Part shown: positions 49,045-57,532 of the stretch, one piece after another | Layout: each line of letters begins with the position of its first letter | Numbering within the stretch: position 1 is the first letter of the stretch | NCBI GenBank assembly: GCA_902489795.1 | Contig: CABUBU010000004.1 | Location: 1-64,000 of the forward strand | DNA: 64,000 bases | Origin: an uncultured Azospirillum sp. | Lineage (GTDB): Bacteria > Pseudomonadota > Alphaproteobacteria > RF32 > CAG-239 | Direction: 5' to 3' | Translations under genes and position numbers: made by a program | The notes under the pieces: generated by a model | Told to the model about the DNA's origin: nothing | What the model saw: only the letters and a program-made list of their open reading frames with translations | The model's database searches: none

Positions 49045-51467
49045 TACTTTTGTCCTATATAAGATTTATATTGTTCTTCGCTGATATCTTTAATTTTACC
49101 ATTGGCAAACATCGCTTTATATTTGCCGCCGACAGTTCTACCGATGTTTACAATTCTTTCGTCAACCAGCTTCTCGCCGCGACCTTTATCATCGGCACCG
49201 CTCAACACCCGCTGCAAACCGTTTTCACTGCTTAAAATATTGGTCGGATTAATTGCCACCACATCCGCATTCTGATAAATCTGTTGCGCAAACAGCTTTT
49301 TGGTTTCCTCCAGCGCCTCGGAGGAAATCACTTCTTTTTGCCCGCTGTCGTTGATGCCCTTGTAGCTGGTGTCTTCAAGCCCATGTTTCTTTGCCACTGT
49401 AACCAGCGCCGCCCGGTAAATTGCGCGTTGCATCACCCGGTACTTTGCATTTCTTGCATTTTGCGCACGTTTAACCGCCCGTTCCGACACCGTTCCTTGT
49501 TTATCGTTGATTGAAACCATCTTAAAGTTCTCATCCAGATAATCTTGTATCGTATTGTTGATGGTGTTGATCTGAAGCGCGTGTTGCCCCGCATCTCCTT
49601 CTTCCGCCATCAATGCCGCGTCAAACGCATCATAATCCAGCGAAAGCTCATTATAAAAAGATGTCGCCTCGGCCTTAGGCAGAGCTCCCTCTCTTTGCAG
49701 ATTGTCCAGATCTTCGGCAAGTCTGGCATATCCTTCCGCTGTCGGGTTAAGATCCAAAGCCGCTTTTCTATCCTGCAAAGCATTCATATTTTCCATTTTC
49801 TCGCCTTCGGTGATTTTTTTCGGCTCAAATTCCTTCTTTTTATTTACCCGTGCCGTTCTCAGCTTGCCGGCCTGTTCTTCAGTCAAAGCCCCGTTGCGTA
49901 CCAACTCGTTGATTTCTGTTTCCCCCGGCAGCTCTCCGGCATTTGCCGCATCGGCAATCTGATTGCGCAAATCAATATAGGTATTGAGCCGGTTTTCTTC
50001 TTTCAGTTCCTTAATTGTCTGCAATTCTTTGTCAATGGCCTCATCCCGTTCCTTTTTTTCCGCCTTCAGCTTTTCCTGCTCTGCTTTCTTCTCCTCTTCC
50101 GTTTTTTTGGCAATTTTGTCTTGATACTCCCTCAAACCGTTGACTTTCTCAGTTGCCAGCGCCGGATACGGGGCGTTTGCCAGCTCTTTGTCCACGTCCA
50201 CGACCTCATTGCGGGACATCCTCAGTTTCAAATCGGCTTCCCACGCGGCCGTTGCGTTTTTTTCTCTGTTCTCAATGTCCTTCAACAGGGCGTCCCTGGT
50301 CGTCTTATCAAAGTCGCCGCGGGCAAAAGCCTGATTAACCGCGTCCCGCCCCTCGTCAACAAGCGACAGATTGGCGCGGTATTTGGCGTCTTTGTCCTCC
50401 CCGTCTTTCGCCCACAGTCCAAGCTCTTTTCCCTGAGCAAGCAACTCTTTGTAATCCTCGTCGCTCAGCTCCTTGTCTATGTTGGCAAAAACAATCTCTT
50501 CTTTAGTTGCCGTCTTGTTTTTAATTTTTTCCTCAAGCTCTTTTAACACATCCGGGTCGCTCATTGCTTTGCCGGGTGACAGGATCTGATCCCGTATTTT
50601 TTTGGCAACTTCAGGAGAAGCGGCATAGTTGTTATCTATAATTTTCAGCGCCTCCTCCTTACTCATTTGGTTGTTGCTGACAAGATAATTAGCCCGCCAC
50701 ATTTCCGTATCAGCCTTCGTTTTAACCAGCTTCTCTGCCCTTTCTTCCGCCGCAATCCGGTCTTTTTCTTTGGCAAGCAACAGATTGTCGGCTTTTTGCA
50801 GATATTCCTTGCGTTCAATATCCGACAGGTTGGGGAAACGTCCCGGATCGGACAATGCCCTTTTGGCAACTTCCGGGTTGGTGTTTACCATCCCATTGAT
50901 AGACAGCTTCGCAAAATTCTCCTTCGCTTTCTCTTTCTCGGTCGGCGTCAGATAAGTGTCGGAGGCAATCAGCCTGTCAGCGTCGGCGGATAAAAAAGCC
51001 GCCTCGTCTTCCGGCGCAGCGGCAATCTGATCGGCATAGGCTTTCAACGTGTCGTTCAGGCTGATCCCGGCCAACTCTTTTTCTTTAGCCCTGAACGCGT
51101 TTTGAACATCCTGCTGGTTATACGAAAGAAAACCGCTGCCGAGGTTTTCCATCCACTCCTTGCCCCATTTCTGGCCGCGCATGTTGTCTTTGAGCTTCTT
51201 CTGAAAGTTTTCGACAATGCCCGGAATTTCTTCGATCGATTTTGCGGTTTTAATTGCGTTCAGCTCTTCGGTCTGCAAATTCGCCGCCTCAAGGTTTAAG
51301 CGCTTCCACACCAGCTGCTTTTCCCTCTCGAAATAATTGTTTCCCGCTTCCACCGCGCCGGCCACGCTGTTTGCGACCTCATTGATGCCGCTGTCGCGCC
51401 AGGTCGGGCGTTTCTCGGTCACAAGCCTGGTGCCGCTCAAATACCCTCTTTTTATCTCTCCGACCAT
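49044..51467 (-). CDS. internal virion protein (T7 gp15-like position), 807 aa
   Basis: This is a long helical protein with many Lys/Glu-rich coiled segments (KKTEEEKKAEQEKLKAEKKE about residue 450) and no membrane helix. It sits between the gp14-like and gp16-like genes, as in podoviruses where gp14, gp15 and gp16 form the ejection tube. Sequence identity to T7 gp15 is not evident; the call rests on order, size and composition. It overlaps the giant gene by one base (TAATG). Confidence 0.7.
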   Translation of the reverse strand: MVGEIKRGYLSGTRLVTEKRPTWRDSGINEVANSVAGAVEAGNNYFEREKQLVWKRLNLEAANLQTEELNAIKTAKSIEEIPGIVENFQKKLKDNMRGQKWGKEWMENLGSGFLSYNQQDVQNAFRAKEKELAGISLNDTLKAYADQIAAAPEDEAAFLSADADRLIASDTYLTPTEKEKAKENFAKLSINGMVNTNPEVAKRALSDPGRFPNLSDIERKEYLQKADNLLLAKEKDRIAAEERAEKLVKTKADTEMWRANYLVSNNQMSKEEALKIIDNNYAASPEVAKKIRDQILSPGKAMSDPDVLKELEEKIKNKTATKEEIVFANIDKELSDEDYKELLAQGKELGLWAKDGEDKDAKYRANLSLVDEGRDAVNQAFARGDFDKTTRDALLKDIENREKNATAAWEADLKLRMSRNEVVDVDKELANAPYPALATEKVNGLREYQDKIAKKTEEEKKAEQEKLKAEKKERDEAIDKELQTIKELKEENRLNTYIDLRNQIADAANAGELPGETEINELVRNGALTEEQAGKLRTARVNKKKEFEPKKITEGEKMENMNALQDRKAALDLNPTAEGYARLAEDLDNLQREGALPKAEATSFYNELSLDYDAFDAALMAEEGDAGQHALQINTINNTIQDYLDENFKMVSINDKQGTVSERAVKRAQNARNAKYRVMQRAIYRAALVTVAKKHGLEDTSYKGINDSGQKEVISSEALEETKKLFAQQIYQNADVVAINPTNILSSENGLQRVLSGADDKGRGEKLVDERIVNIGRTVGGKYKAMFANGKIKDISEEQYKSYIGQK

Positions 51468-51470
51468 TGT

Positions 51471-51983
51471 TTATTCTCCCCACAGCCACGAAAATTTTTT
51501 CTGTCCTTCCTTATCTACCGGCTGGCTGGCATTATATGCCGCGGCAATGCCGTTCGCCGCCCCTGAAAGCAAACTCATCCGAAACGCGTTCTTCCCCTGC
51601 TTTTTGGCCTGTTTGGCATAAAAATTCATATCGCTTGCCTGCTGCATGTAGTTTCTGGCCGCCGTCTCCGTCTGATAACGGATGTTAAGCGCGTTTTGTT
51701 CGGCGTTGGCCGCATCTTGCGCCAGAGAACCGATCACGGTTGCGCTGTCGGCAATTCCCATTTCCCCCATCAAAGCCCTTGTTTTTGACAACTGCTGCCG
51801 GTTCTCGGCCCGCTGTATGTCTTCGTTAAGCGCTCCCTCCAAACGCACCTGCCGGGCGTTTCGTCGCAAAATATCGGCGTTGGCGTTATAAGCCTCGGCT
51901 TTAGCCTTTCCCTGCCGATAAGCCTGATAACCGCCGATAACGGTTTGAGCCGCCGCCAAACCGCCCATTACTCCCGCACTCAT
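51471..51983 (-). CDS. internal virion protein (T7 gp14-like), 170 aa
   Basis: It has a hydrophobic N-terminal part (MSAGVMGGLAAAQTVIGGYQ) followed by Ala/Gln/Arg-rich helices (GKAKAEAYNANADILRRNAR) and a small second hydrophobic part near SLLSGAANGIAAAY. This pattern is shared by gp14-like ejection proteins. It overlaps the previous gene by 4 bp. Confidence 0.75.
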   Translation of the reverse strand: MSAGVMGGLAAAQTVIGGYQAYRQGKAKAEAYNANADILRRNARQVRLEGALNEDIQRAENRQQLSKTRALMGEMGIADSATVIGSLAQDAANAEQNALNIRYQTETAARNYMQQASDMNFYAKQAKKQGKNAFRMSLLSGAANGIAAAYNASQPVDKEGQKKFSWLWGE

Positions 51984-52387
51984 TGAAATATCCTCGCAAA
52001 CAGTTGATAATCCTTGCCGTTAAAAACCTTTCTCATGGTTCCTTCATATTCAAAGCCCAGCAGCCGCGCCAGCCGCTCACCGGCCTTAAAACCGTTCAAG
52101 ACCGTCATTTCCAGCCTTTCGGCCGAAAGTTCCTGGCTTCTTTGTTCAATCAGCCGGCGCATTGCCTTCACAAAAGGAAGCATCTTCCGCCCGGCTCCGG
52201 CATTGATGACGGAAAACAACGCGAAACGTTTAGGGGTTATCTCCACGTACCAGAAAACAGCCACCATTACCCCGCCCGTCTCAAACGTTTCGGCGCCGTC
52301 GGGAATAGCCTCTGGTACAAATTCCCCTTCCTGCTCCCTTTGAATTACGATCCGCCTCAGATCCGTTTTTTCAAATTTTTTTATCAA
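51980..52387 (-). CDS. GNAT-like phage protein (T7 gp13-like position), 135 aa
   Basis: It has an acetyltransferase-like fold pattern: the beta-strand ITPKRFALFSVINAG, then LEMTVLNGFKAGERLARLLGFEYEGTMRK, which is the GNAT C-terminal motif (ARLLGFEYEG). Proteins of this kind occur at this locus in several podoviruses, next to the tail tube and gp14 genes. Whether it is an enzyme or structural is unknown. Peptide cassette 2 lies between it and the tail tube gene. Confidence 0.65.
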   Translation of the reverse strand: MIKKFEKTDLRRIVIQREQEGEFVPEAIPDGAETFETGGVMVAVFWYVEITPKRFALFSVINAGAGRKMLPFVKAMRRLIEQRSQELSAERLEMTVLNGFKAGERLARLLGFEYEGTMRKVFNGKDYQLFARIFQ

Positions 52388-52402
52388 AACAACCTCCCGA
52401 CC

Positions 52403-52433
52403 AAAAAAAGGAGAGCAATTGCTTGCTCTCCTT
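52403..52433 (-). terminator. terminator of peptide cassette 2
   Basis: AAGGAGAGCAA / TTGCTCTCCTT is a perfect 11-bp stem with a 4-nt loop and a run of seven T on the minus strand, beginning 8 bp after the peptide stop codon. Confidence 0.85.
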
Positions 52434-52440
52434 CCAAAAT

Positions 52441-52503
52441 CTACTTCTTTATCAAGAAGAAAATTTTTAGTTTTTTAATGATGATAATAATTTTTACCAT
52501 CAT
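52441..52503 (-). CDS. 20-aa cationic hydrophobic peptide, putative type I toxin (cassette 2)
   Basis: The peptide is MMVKIIIIIKKLKIFFLIKK, a paralogue of the cassette 1 peptide with Lys where that one has Arg or Lys. The ribosome site GGAGGTG lies six bases before the ATG. It is inside a predicted hairpin (CTCC g TTT CGCA / TGCG g AAA GGAG at 52513-52539 on the plus strand). A 14-base arm at 52608-52621 is perfectly complementary to 52531-52544 and would open that hairpin. It is transcribed from its own promoter at 52665-52693 and ends at the terminator at 52403. Confidence 0.72.
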   Translation of the reverse strand: MMVKIIIIIKKLKIFFLIKK

Positions 52504-52551
52504 CCTTTTCACCTCCGTTTCGCATAATGCGGAAAGGAGTTGAAAGCTTAC

Positions 52552-52580
52552 TTGACTTTTTAATCAAATAAGGTTATCCT
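52552..52580 (+). promoter_or_regulatory. promoter of antisense RNA 2
   Basis: TTGACT (52552-52557), 17 bp, TATCCT (52575-52580), pointing against the peptide gene. Confidence 0.7.
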
Positions 52581-52586
52581 ATACCC

Positions 52587-52665
52587 ATAGGTTGGAGTTA
52601 TAGGACGTTCAACTCCTTTCCTAGGTTTAGGAAATTGCCCGGTGTTCCCGCACCGGGCTTTTCTT
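52587..52665 (+). ncRNA. putative antisense RNA of cassette 2 (antitoxin)
   Basis: It is about 79 nt. It is antisense to the leader of the peptide mRNA, including the whole 14-base releasing arm (52608-52621). It contains a GGAGTT/AACTCC hairpin and a terminator GCCCGGTG/CACCGGGC (52637-52658) with a TTTTCTTTT tail. The terminator is nearly the same as in antisense RNA 1. Confidence 0.68.
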
Positions 52666-52693
52666 TTATATCTTAAAATCCCCCCATTGTCAA
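52665..52693 (-). promoter_or_regulatory. promoter of the cassette 2 peptide mRNA
   Basis: On the minus strand: TTGACA (52693-52688), 17 bp, TATAAA (52670-52665), beginning 1 bp after the tail gene stop. It is identical in both hexamers and spacing to the cassette 1 promoter. Confidence 0.78.
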
Positions 52694-54787
52694 TTATGCC
52701 GAACTTTGCATACTCGGTACAATCGCCTGGATCAGCATCGGATAAACGCTTTTGTTTTGGATAATAATGTTTGCCCCGCGGTCTTTCAACAAAGAAGTAC
52801 CGTCAGGCCACGGAATAACCACATTGCCGGTAAACAGGCGAACTTCGCCCGCTGCCAATTCTTTGCCGCTATGATATAAAATATCCTGCTGCCGGTCATA
52901 GGCCGGCCCCGCCGTCCCGCCGCCGGAACGGTAAACCATCAGCGTCAGGTGATCAATCCGCTGAACACAGGACATCCCCATGCCTCTGTCCGACTGAAGA
53001 TATATCTTTTGCGGCTGAAGCACCGAACTGATCGGCAGCCCGACCACCACCCGCGCGTCCGTTTCCTTAATCTCGATCGAACCATCATCGGCCACAATCT
53101 GATGCGGGCGCTCCAGTCCGTTGGCCGAAATCGCCACTTCGCAGCCTTTCAGATGATCAAGCCCGGAGAGCTTTGTCGTCACATCACCGACCGGCCGGTT
53201 GTAAATCAGGCCGCTGTCAACAAAAAAGCCGGAATCGCGAATATAATCCAACTCTGCTTTCTCTCTTTCAACCGGATCACGAATATATTCCACGTCGTCC
53301 GGGTAGTCGGAACGGGTCCCATTGTCAATCCATTCCGCATATCGTTTCATCACGCTGCCGATTTTACGCTTAACGATCACCCATACGTCATCGCGGCGTT
53401 CATCATTTGAGGGAATTACCGCCACCGCCTCGACCGAACCCGACAAATCATGTTGCGCCAAGGCCGCCACCTGCTGCTGGGCGTCGAAGGTAAAAGACAC
53501 CAGACGCCCGTCGGCCATTACCAGCCACAACAGTTTGTCCGGCACGTCCTGCCAGTCCCAGCTGACAATACCCGACGACAACAGATGTTTGCCCAAGAGC
53601 GAGGCGTCAAGCGGATCATAACCGTCGCGTTCGTAACTGTAAACCAGATCGCGGATTGACGTGCCGAAACGGTCGACAAACAAAATATGCCCACCCACCG
53701 CTATCGGCTGGATCGGCTTGCTGCCGATACCTGAAATCTGACGGATCGCCACATTGTCCGCGGCCAAAGCTTCGCCGTTGGAAATCGCGTCGATATAAAA
53801 CTCTCCGCTTGAGGTGCCGACAAACAGAACGTCGCCGCCCGCAATCCAGCGTCCCTGATTGTACTCCTTTGAGTTAACCGGCACCGTAACCGCGCATTCC
53901 GCCGTCACTTCGCCAAATTCCTGATCGGCGAAATTGTTGAAATCACCGGAATAAGACCCGCAGGCTTTCAAACCGTCGGCGGCATCAATCAGTAACCAGA
54001 ACCGGTTTTTATAAGAACAGCCCGACAACGGACAATTCCGCCCGGGATAAATCATGCCAAATTCAAAATGCGAGGTTACCAGCGCCTTCGGCATTTCAAT
54101 AATCACTTCGGCCTTGACCTCGGTCGCCGAAACGTATTCGGTGATTTTGGCGGTACCATAGCCGGCATGCAGATATTTCCACGTCACTTTCCCGTCGGAA
54201 CGGCTGCCTTCCGTGTGCACCGGCTTCACGTTGCCGGTGGTACCTTCATTCAAGGCTTCGTAATATTTACCGTCCGACGTCCACACCGCTCCCTTGCTGA
54301 CACTCTCCTCGACCTGCCATGCCGTCGTGTCATCATTGACCAGCGTCAGACGGATCAGACGTCCGACGTCGTCTTCAGCGAACAAATTTGCATCTGCCGT
54401 CAAACTGATGGTTCCGGTCGTTCCGCTTGCGGTGATTTTTATATCTTCGGTGTTAACGTGATTCCACGGGCCGTTTAAGAGTTCCCAGTCCTCCAGCCGC
54501 CAGTCGTCGTTGGCATAACGCGTCAGCTTTTTCATATATTTCGGGTGAAAAATATAAAGCACGTCGCCAATTTGCGCAAATTGCAAATTGTAGCATTCAA
54601 GCTCATCGTTCCAAATGTCTTCAAGCGTATACGGGCTCTCCAGTTCATAAACTGCATCGTCTTTCAAAACTTGGCCGTGGTTGGCAAACAGCCGGATGTA
54701 TTTGTCGCCGAACTCAAGCATAAAACCGGCGTTGCCGGCAAACTTAAACTTGATCAGATCGGCTCTTTTGCTTGTTTTCTCCGCCAT
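52694..54787 (-). CDS. tail tubular protein B-like, main part (T7 gp12-like)
   Basis: This is a 697-aa protein. It starts MAEKTSKRADLIKFKFAGNA and continues FMLEFGDKYIRLFANHGQVL, YELESPYTLEDIWND and YIFHPKYMKKLTRYANDDWRLEDWEL. These are typical of gp12-like tail nozzle proteins from about residue 70 onwards. The usual N-terminal 60 residues are missing here and are found at the start of the preceding gene. The ATG lies 1 bp after that gene's stop. The two together make a normal-length gp12, so the gene seems split by an insertion. Confidence 0.8.
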   Translation of the reverse strand: MAEKTSKRADLIKFKFAGNAGFMLEFGDKYIRLFANHGQVLKDDAVYELESPYTLEDIWNDELECYNLQFAQIGDVLYIFHPKYMKKLTRYANDDWRLEDWELLNGPWNHVNTEDIKITASGTTGTISLTADANLFAEDDVGRLIRLTLVNDDTTAWQVEESVSKGAVWTSDGKYYEALNEGTTGNVKPVHTEGSRSDGKVTWKYLHAGYGTAKITEYVSATEVKAEVIIEMPKALVTSHFEFGMIYPGRNCPLSGCSYKNRFWLLIDAADGLKACGSYSGDFNNFADQEFGEVTAECAVTVPVNSKEYNQGRWIAGGDVLFVGTSSGEFYIDAISNGEALAADNVAIRQISGIGSKPIQPIAVGGHILFVDRFGTSIRDLVYSYERDGYDPLDASLLGKHLLSSGIVSWDWQDVPDKLLWLVMADGRLVSFTFDAQQQVAALAQHDLSGSVEAVAVIPSNDERRDDVWVIVKRKIGSVMKRYAEWIDNGTRSDYPDDVEYIRDPVEREKAELDYIRDSGFFVDSGLIYNRPVGDVTTKLSGLDHLKGCEVAISANGLERPHQIVADDGSIEIKETDARVVVGLPISSVLQPQKIYLQSDRGMGMSCVQRIDHLTLMVYRSGGGTAGPAYDRQQDILYHSGKELAAGEVRLFTGNVVIPWPDGTSLLKDRGANIIIQNKSVYPMLIQAIVPSMQSSA

Positions 54788-54788
54788 C

Positions 54789-56138
54789 CTAAACCTGCCC
54801 CAGATAAACAATCTTAACATAACCGTTGGTACCGCCGGCACCGTTTTCGCCCAAATCTCCCGCCTTGCCGCCGGCGCCAAATCCGTTTTGCAAAAGCGAA
54901 GACGTCGACTCTTTCTTGCCCGCGGATTTAATGGTGGAAGAAACGATTTTCAAAGTGCCGACCTCCAGTTTGCCGCCGTCGCCGCCGCCTTCGGCATATG
55001 TTCCGGTACCGTGGCCGCCGCGGCCGCCCCACAGATCAATCAGGCTTTTTCCTTTGAAAGCCAAATAAGTCAGGCCGTTGACTTCCAGCGCGGAAGAATA
55101 ACCCCACCACTCGCCTCTGGTCGCGTTACGCCCGCTGGCCCATCCGCCGCGGCCGCCTTCGCCGACTTTGATCGTGTAGTCCCCGGCATCAAACCAGACT
55201 TTGCCCATAAAGGCCGCACCGCTGCCACCATTGCCGCCGTACCACGCATGGGCACCGGCCGATCCGCCGCCACCGCCGCCGGCACCGCAACCAGACAAAT
55301 GATAATAGCCGCTGATTTTTACTTTCAGCTTATAAGTACCCGGTTTACTTTTCTCAAAAACGACTTCGTTTAAGGCATAACCGCTTTCATCCAAATCAAC
55401 ATATAAAACCGTCGATCGCTCAATCGTCTGGCTGCCGCTTTGGGTTTTGTAGCCGGGCTTTGATACGGTCCAGGTAACCAAATCGCCCTTTTGAACTTCA
55501 ATTTTGCTTTGCTCTGTGCCGTTGATGACAATTTTTGCCCCCGTTTCCGCCGTGCGGATTTCAAAACTCATTGCCAGTTTAACCGTAATTTCCGTATCAG
55601 CATTAACCTGAACACTGCCGGTCTTTGTATCATAGCCGTCTTTTGCAACCTCGAACGAAGCCGTCGCGCCGCGGGTGACCACCGCCGGATTTTGCCGCAA
55701 ACTGTTGATGAAGACGTCCGCGTCTTCGGGAACCGACACAACCGTCAGCGTGGCCCGGTAGAGCGTGGATACCAGAGAGATGTTCAGCGTCGTGTCTTCC
55801 TCGACGATATAAGTGCCGCTCACCGGATAATAACCGTCAAGTTTAACGGAATAGCTCACCTTCTCACCCGGCGCCACATAAAGTTCGTCGGCAATCTCGT
55901 TGTTGATGTAAACGATTGCCTCAGAGGGCTCAACCACAATCTTAAACAAAACCGCGTCCACTTCCTTGACCGGCGCCACAAAATGCGACCCGCCGCGGCG
56001 CTTCACCCCGCCTTCCACTAAAGGAATAAAATTCAGCATTTTGGCCGCCGAGTAATTATATTTAGGCAAATCGATCCGCCCCTCCAGCCACGGACTGATC
56101 TCGCCGCCGTTGAATTGATTTAAGACCGGTTTTACCAT
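54789..56138 (-). CDS. tail protein: gp12 N terminus fused to PEGA repeats and a Gly-rich domain
   Basis: This is a 449-aa protein. Residues 1-60 (MVKPVLNQFNGGEISPWLEG, then GGVKRRGGSHFV) match the start of gp12-like tail tubular proteins. Three PEGA-like beta repeats follow (about 64-245; VEPSEAIVYINNE, VPEDADVFINS, ETGAKIVINGT). A glycine-rich C-terminal domain (CGAGGGGGGSAGAHAWYGGN...) of a kind seen in phage tail and host-binding proteins completes it. The normal continuation of gp12 is encoded by the next gene. It overlaps the tail tube A gene by 7 bp. Confidence 0.72.
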   Translation of the reverse strand: MVKPVLNQFNGGEISPWLEGRIDLPKYNYSAAKMLNFIPLVEGGVKRRGGSHFVAPVKEVDAVLFKIVVEPSEAIVYINNEIADELYVAPGEKVSYSVKLDGYYPVSGTYIVEEDTTLNISLVSTLYRATLTVVSVPEDADVFINSLRQNPAVVTRGATASFEVAKDGYDTKTGSVQVNADTEITVKLAMSFEIRTAETGAKIVINGTEQSKIEVQKGDLVTWTVSKPGYKTQSGSQTIERSTVLYVDLDESGYALNEVVFEKSKPGTYKLKVKISGYYHLSGCGAGGGGGGSAGAHAWYGGNGGSGAAFMGKVWFDAGDYTIKVGEGGRGGWASGRNATRGEWWGYSSALEVNGLTYLAFKGKSLIDLWGGRGGHGTGTYAEGGGDGGKLEVGTLKIVSSTIKSAGKKESTSSLLQNGFGAGGKAGDLGENGAGGTNGYVKIVYLGQV

Positions 56139-56746
56139 TCGCCCGCACTCCACGTGTCACGGATGGTTACCCAGCTGTTGTCCGGCATCGTTTCCATATC
56201 ACGCACAATCTCATTGTTAAGTCGCGCCTGCGTGATATAACTTTCAAACTCGGCCAGAAAAAGCTGCTTATAATCCGCGCCCTGCTTAATTCGCACGCTC
56301 ATTTCGGCGGCAACCAGGGCAATCAGCGCTTCTTTGAAAAGCGGCGTGAAAAGCTTCGGATCGGAAACGTCGGCAATATAGGTGATGTTGATATTGCCGG
56401 GCTGTCGGCAAAGCAGCCGGTTGCCTTCGATCGAGTAACGGACGTCCGGGGCAACCACCACGTCGCTCACGTTCGGCATTTTATAAAACTCGCCGAAATC
56501 TTTTAAGACCAGATAATCAGCCGGCAGGGCATAGGCGTAAGCAAACAGCGTCGACCCCGTTTCTTCGTCCAACTCCGCCAGACGTGCGCGTTTTAAGGCA
56601 AAACGCCAGTAGTGGGTTGAGAGCAGCATCTTACGCTGATCCTCATAAACATAACCCATCAATTCGCCATACGGGGTTTGCGAAAGCGACGTGATCGTTC
56701 CTTCGCCGATTTTGATCAAAGCGCGATTGATTATCTCGATACTCAT
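56132..56746 (-). CDS. tail tubular protein A (T7 gp11-like)
   Basis: This 204-aa protein of the podovirus tail tubular A family has EIINRALIKIGEGTITSLSQ, the conserved LLSTHYWRFALKRARLAEL, YALPADYLVLKDF and FKEALIALVAAEMS. It forms the adaptor ring between portal and tail nozzle. The position after the capsid genes fits. Confidence 0.9.
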   Translation of the reverse strand: MSIEIINRALIKIGEGTITSLSQTPYGELMGYVYEDQRKMLLSTHYWRFALKRARLAELDEETGSTLFAYAYALPADYLVLKDFGEFYKMPNVSDVVVAPDVRYSIEGNRLLCRQPGNINITYIADVSDPKLFTPLFKEALIALVAAEMSVRIKQGADYKQLFLAEFESYITQARLNNEIVRDMETMPDNSWVTIRDTWSAGEW

Positions 56747-56805
56747 TATTCAAAAAAACTCTAAAAAAAAACAGAAGCCGGCAACCCAGCCCCTGTTTTG
56801 TTAAC

Positions 56806-56830
56806 AAAAAAACCCGACTTTTGCGTCAGG
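56806..56830 (-). terminator. terminator after the head gene cluster
   Basis: CCTGAC/GTCGGG stem (one G-U) with a T run on the minus strand, overlapping the stop codon of the 103-aa gene. It is probably partial, letting tail genes be expressed at a lower level. Confidence 0.55.
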
Positions 56831-57137
56831 CTTCGTTTTCGGGAGAATTTCCCTGCTCGCCGGCTTTAAGCATCTCGCTCACTCTTGCCATCACGTTTTC
56901 GGTGATTTTATCCTCGAGTTCGGAAAGAGCCGCCGCCTTTACCTGTTCAAGGACTTTGGCAATCTGCTTATCGGTGATAACCGGTTTGTTCTCCGTTGCT
57001 GTCAAACTTTCCTGTGCGTTTGCCTTGCGGAAAAGCTTCGGATTGAGTTTATCCAAATCTTTTCCTTCAACAACCGTCCCGGCGGCAATAATCTTGCCGC
57101 CGTCAAGCGTTTCTTTCAAAGCTACGAATTTTGCCAT
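56826..57137 (-). CDS. hypothetical phage protein, 103 aa
   Basis: It starts MAKFVALKETLDGGKIIAAGTVVEGKDL-like, a small beta domain as in short head-associated proteins. A helical coil (KVLEQVKAAALSELEDKI) and an acidic tail follow. It lies between the capsid/decoration genes and tail tube A. The role is unknown. Confidence 0.6.
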   Translation of the reverse strand: MAKFVALKETLDGGKIIAAGTVVEGKDLDKLNPKLFRKANAQESLTATENKPVITDKQIAKVLEQVKAAALSELEDKITENVMARVSEMLKAGEQGNSPENEA

Positions 57138-57147
57138 GTCTCATCTC

Positions 57148-57519
57148 CTATCTGGCCAGATAACCGAGGGTTACGCAAATAGTGCCGCTTGCGCTGCTGT
57201 TGCCGGCGACTTTGCCTTTAAGCCAGGTTTTGACATCGGGCGCCAGCGCAATTTGCGCAATCAAATCACCGGCGGCATAATCTCCCGCCGTCAAATTCGC
57301 GCTTGTTTCCGTTGTCGAGAAACCGCCGTCTTTGGCATCATCGCCCAAAATCGTAACCGTAACCGTACCGGCAACCTTAACCGCGCTTTCGGCAATCACG
57401 TTGACGACCAGGCCACCGTTGGTACCTCCGCCGATAACCGCCTCACCGTCAACGCTGGTTTGAGAAATATCCGCAACCGCCAGATCCTCCCCCCACACCT
57501 GCAATTTATGTTTATACAT
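57148..57519 (-). CDS. head-associated beta protein, 123 aa (decoration protein candidate)
   Basis: It starts MYKHKLQVWGEDLAVADISQ and is rich in Gly, Thr, Ala and Val with an all-beta pattern. It lies directly behind the major capsid gene, the usual place for capsid cement or decoration proteins. ATG 57519 is used; the longer frame enters the capsid gene. Confidence 0.6.
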   Translation of the reverse strand: MYKHKLQVWGEDLAVADISQTSVDGEAVIGGGTNGGLVVNVIAESAVKVAGTVTVTILGDDAKDGGFSTTETSANLTAGDYAAGDLIAQIALAPDVKTWLKGKVAGNSSASGTICVTLGYLAR

Positions 57520-57532
57520 TCTTGTTCTCCTT

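Noticed and set aside
46332..49235. Several plus-strand frames opposite the giant virion gene
   Set aside because: They are shadows of a single continuous 2640-codon frame with clear domain motifs.
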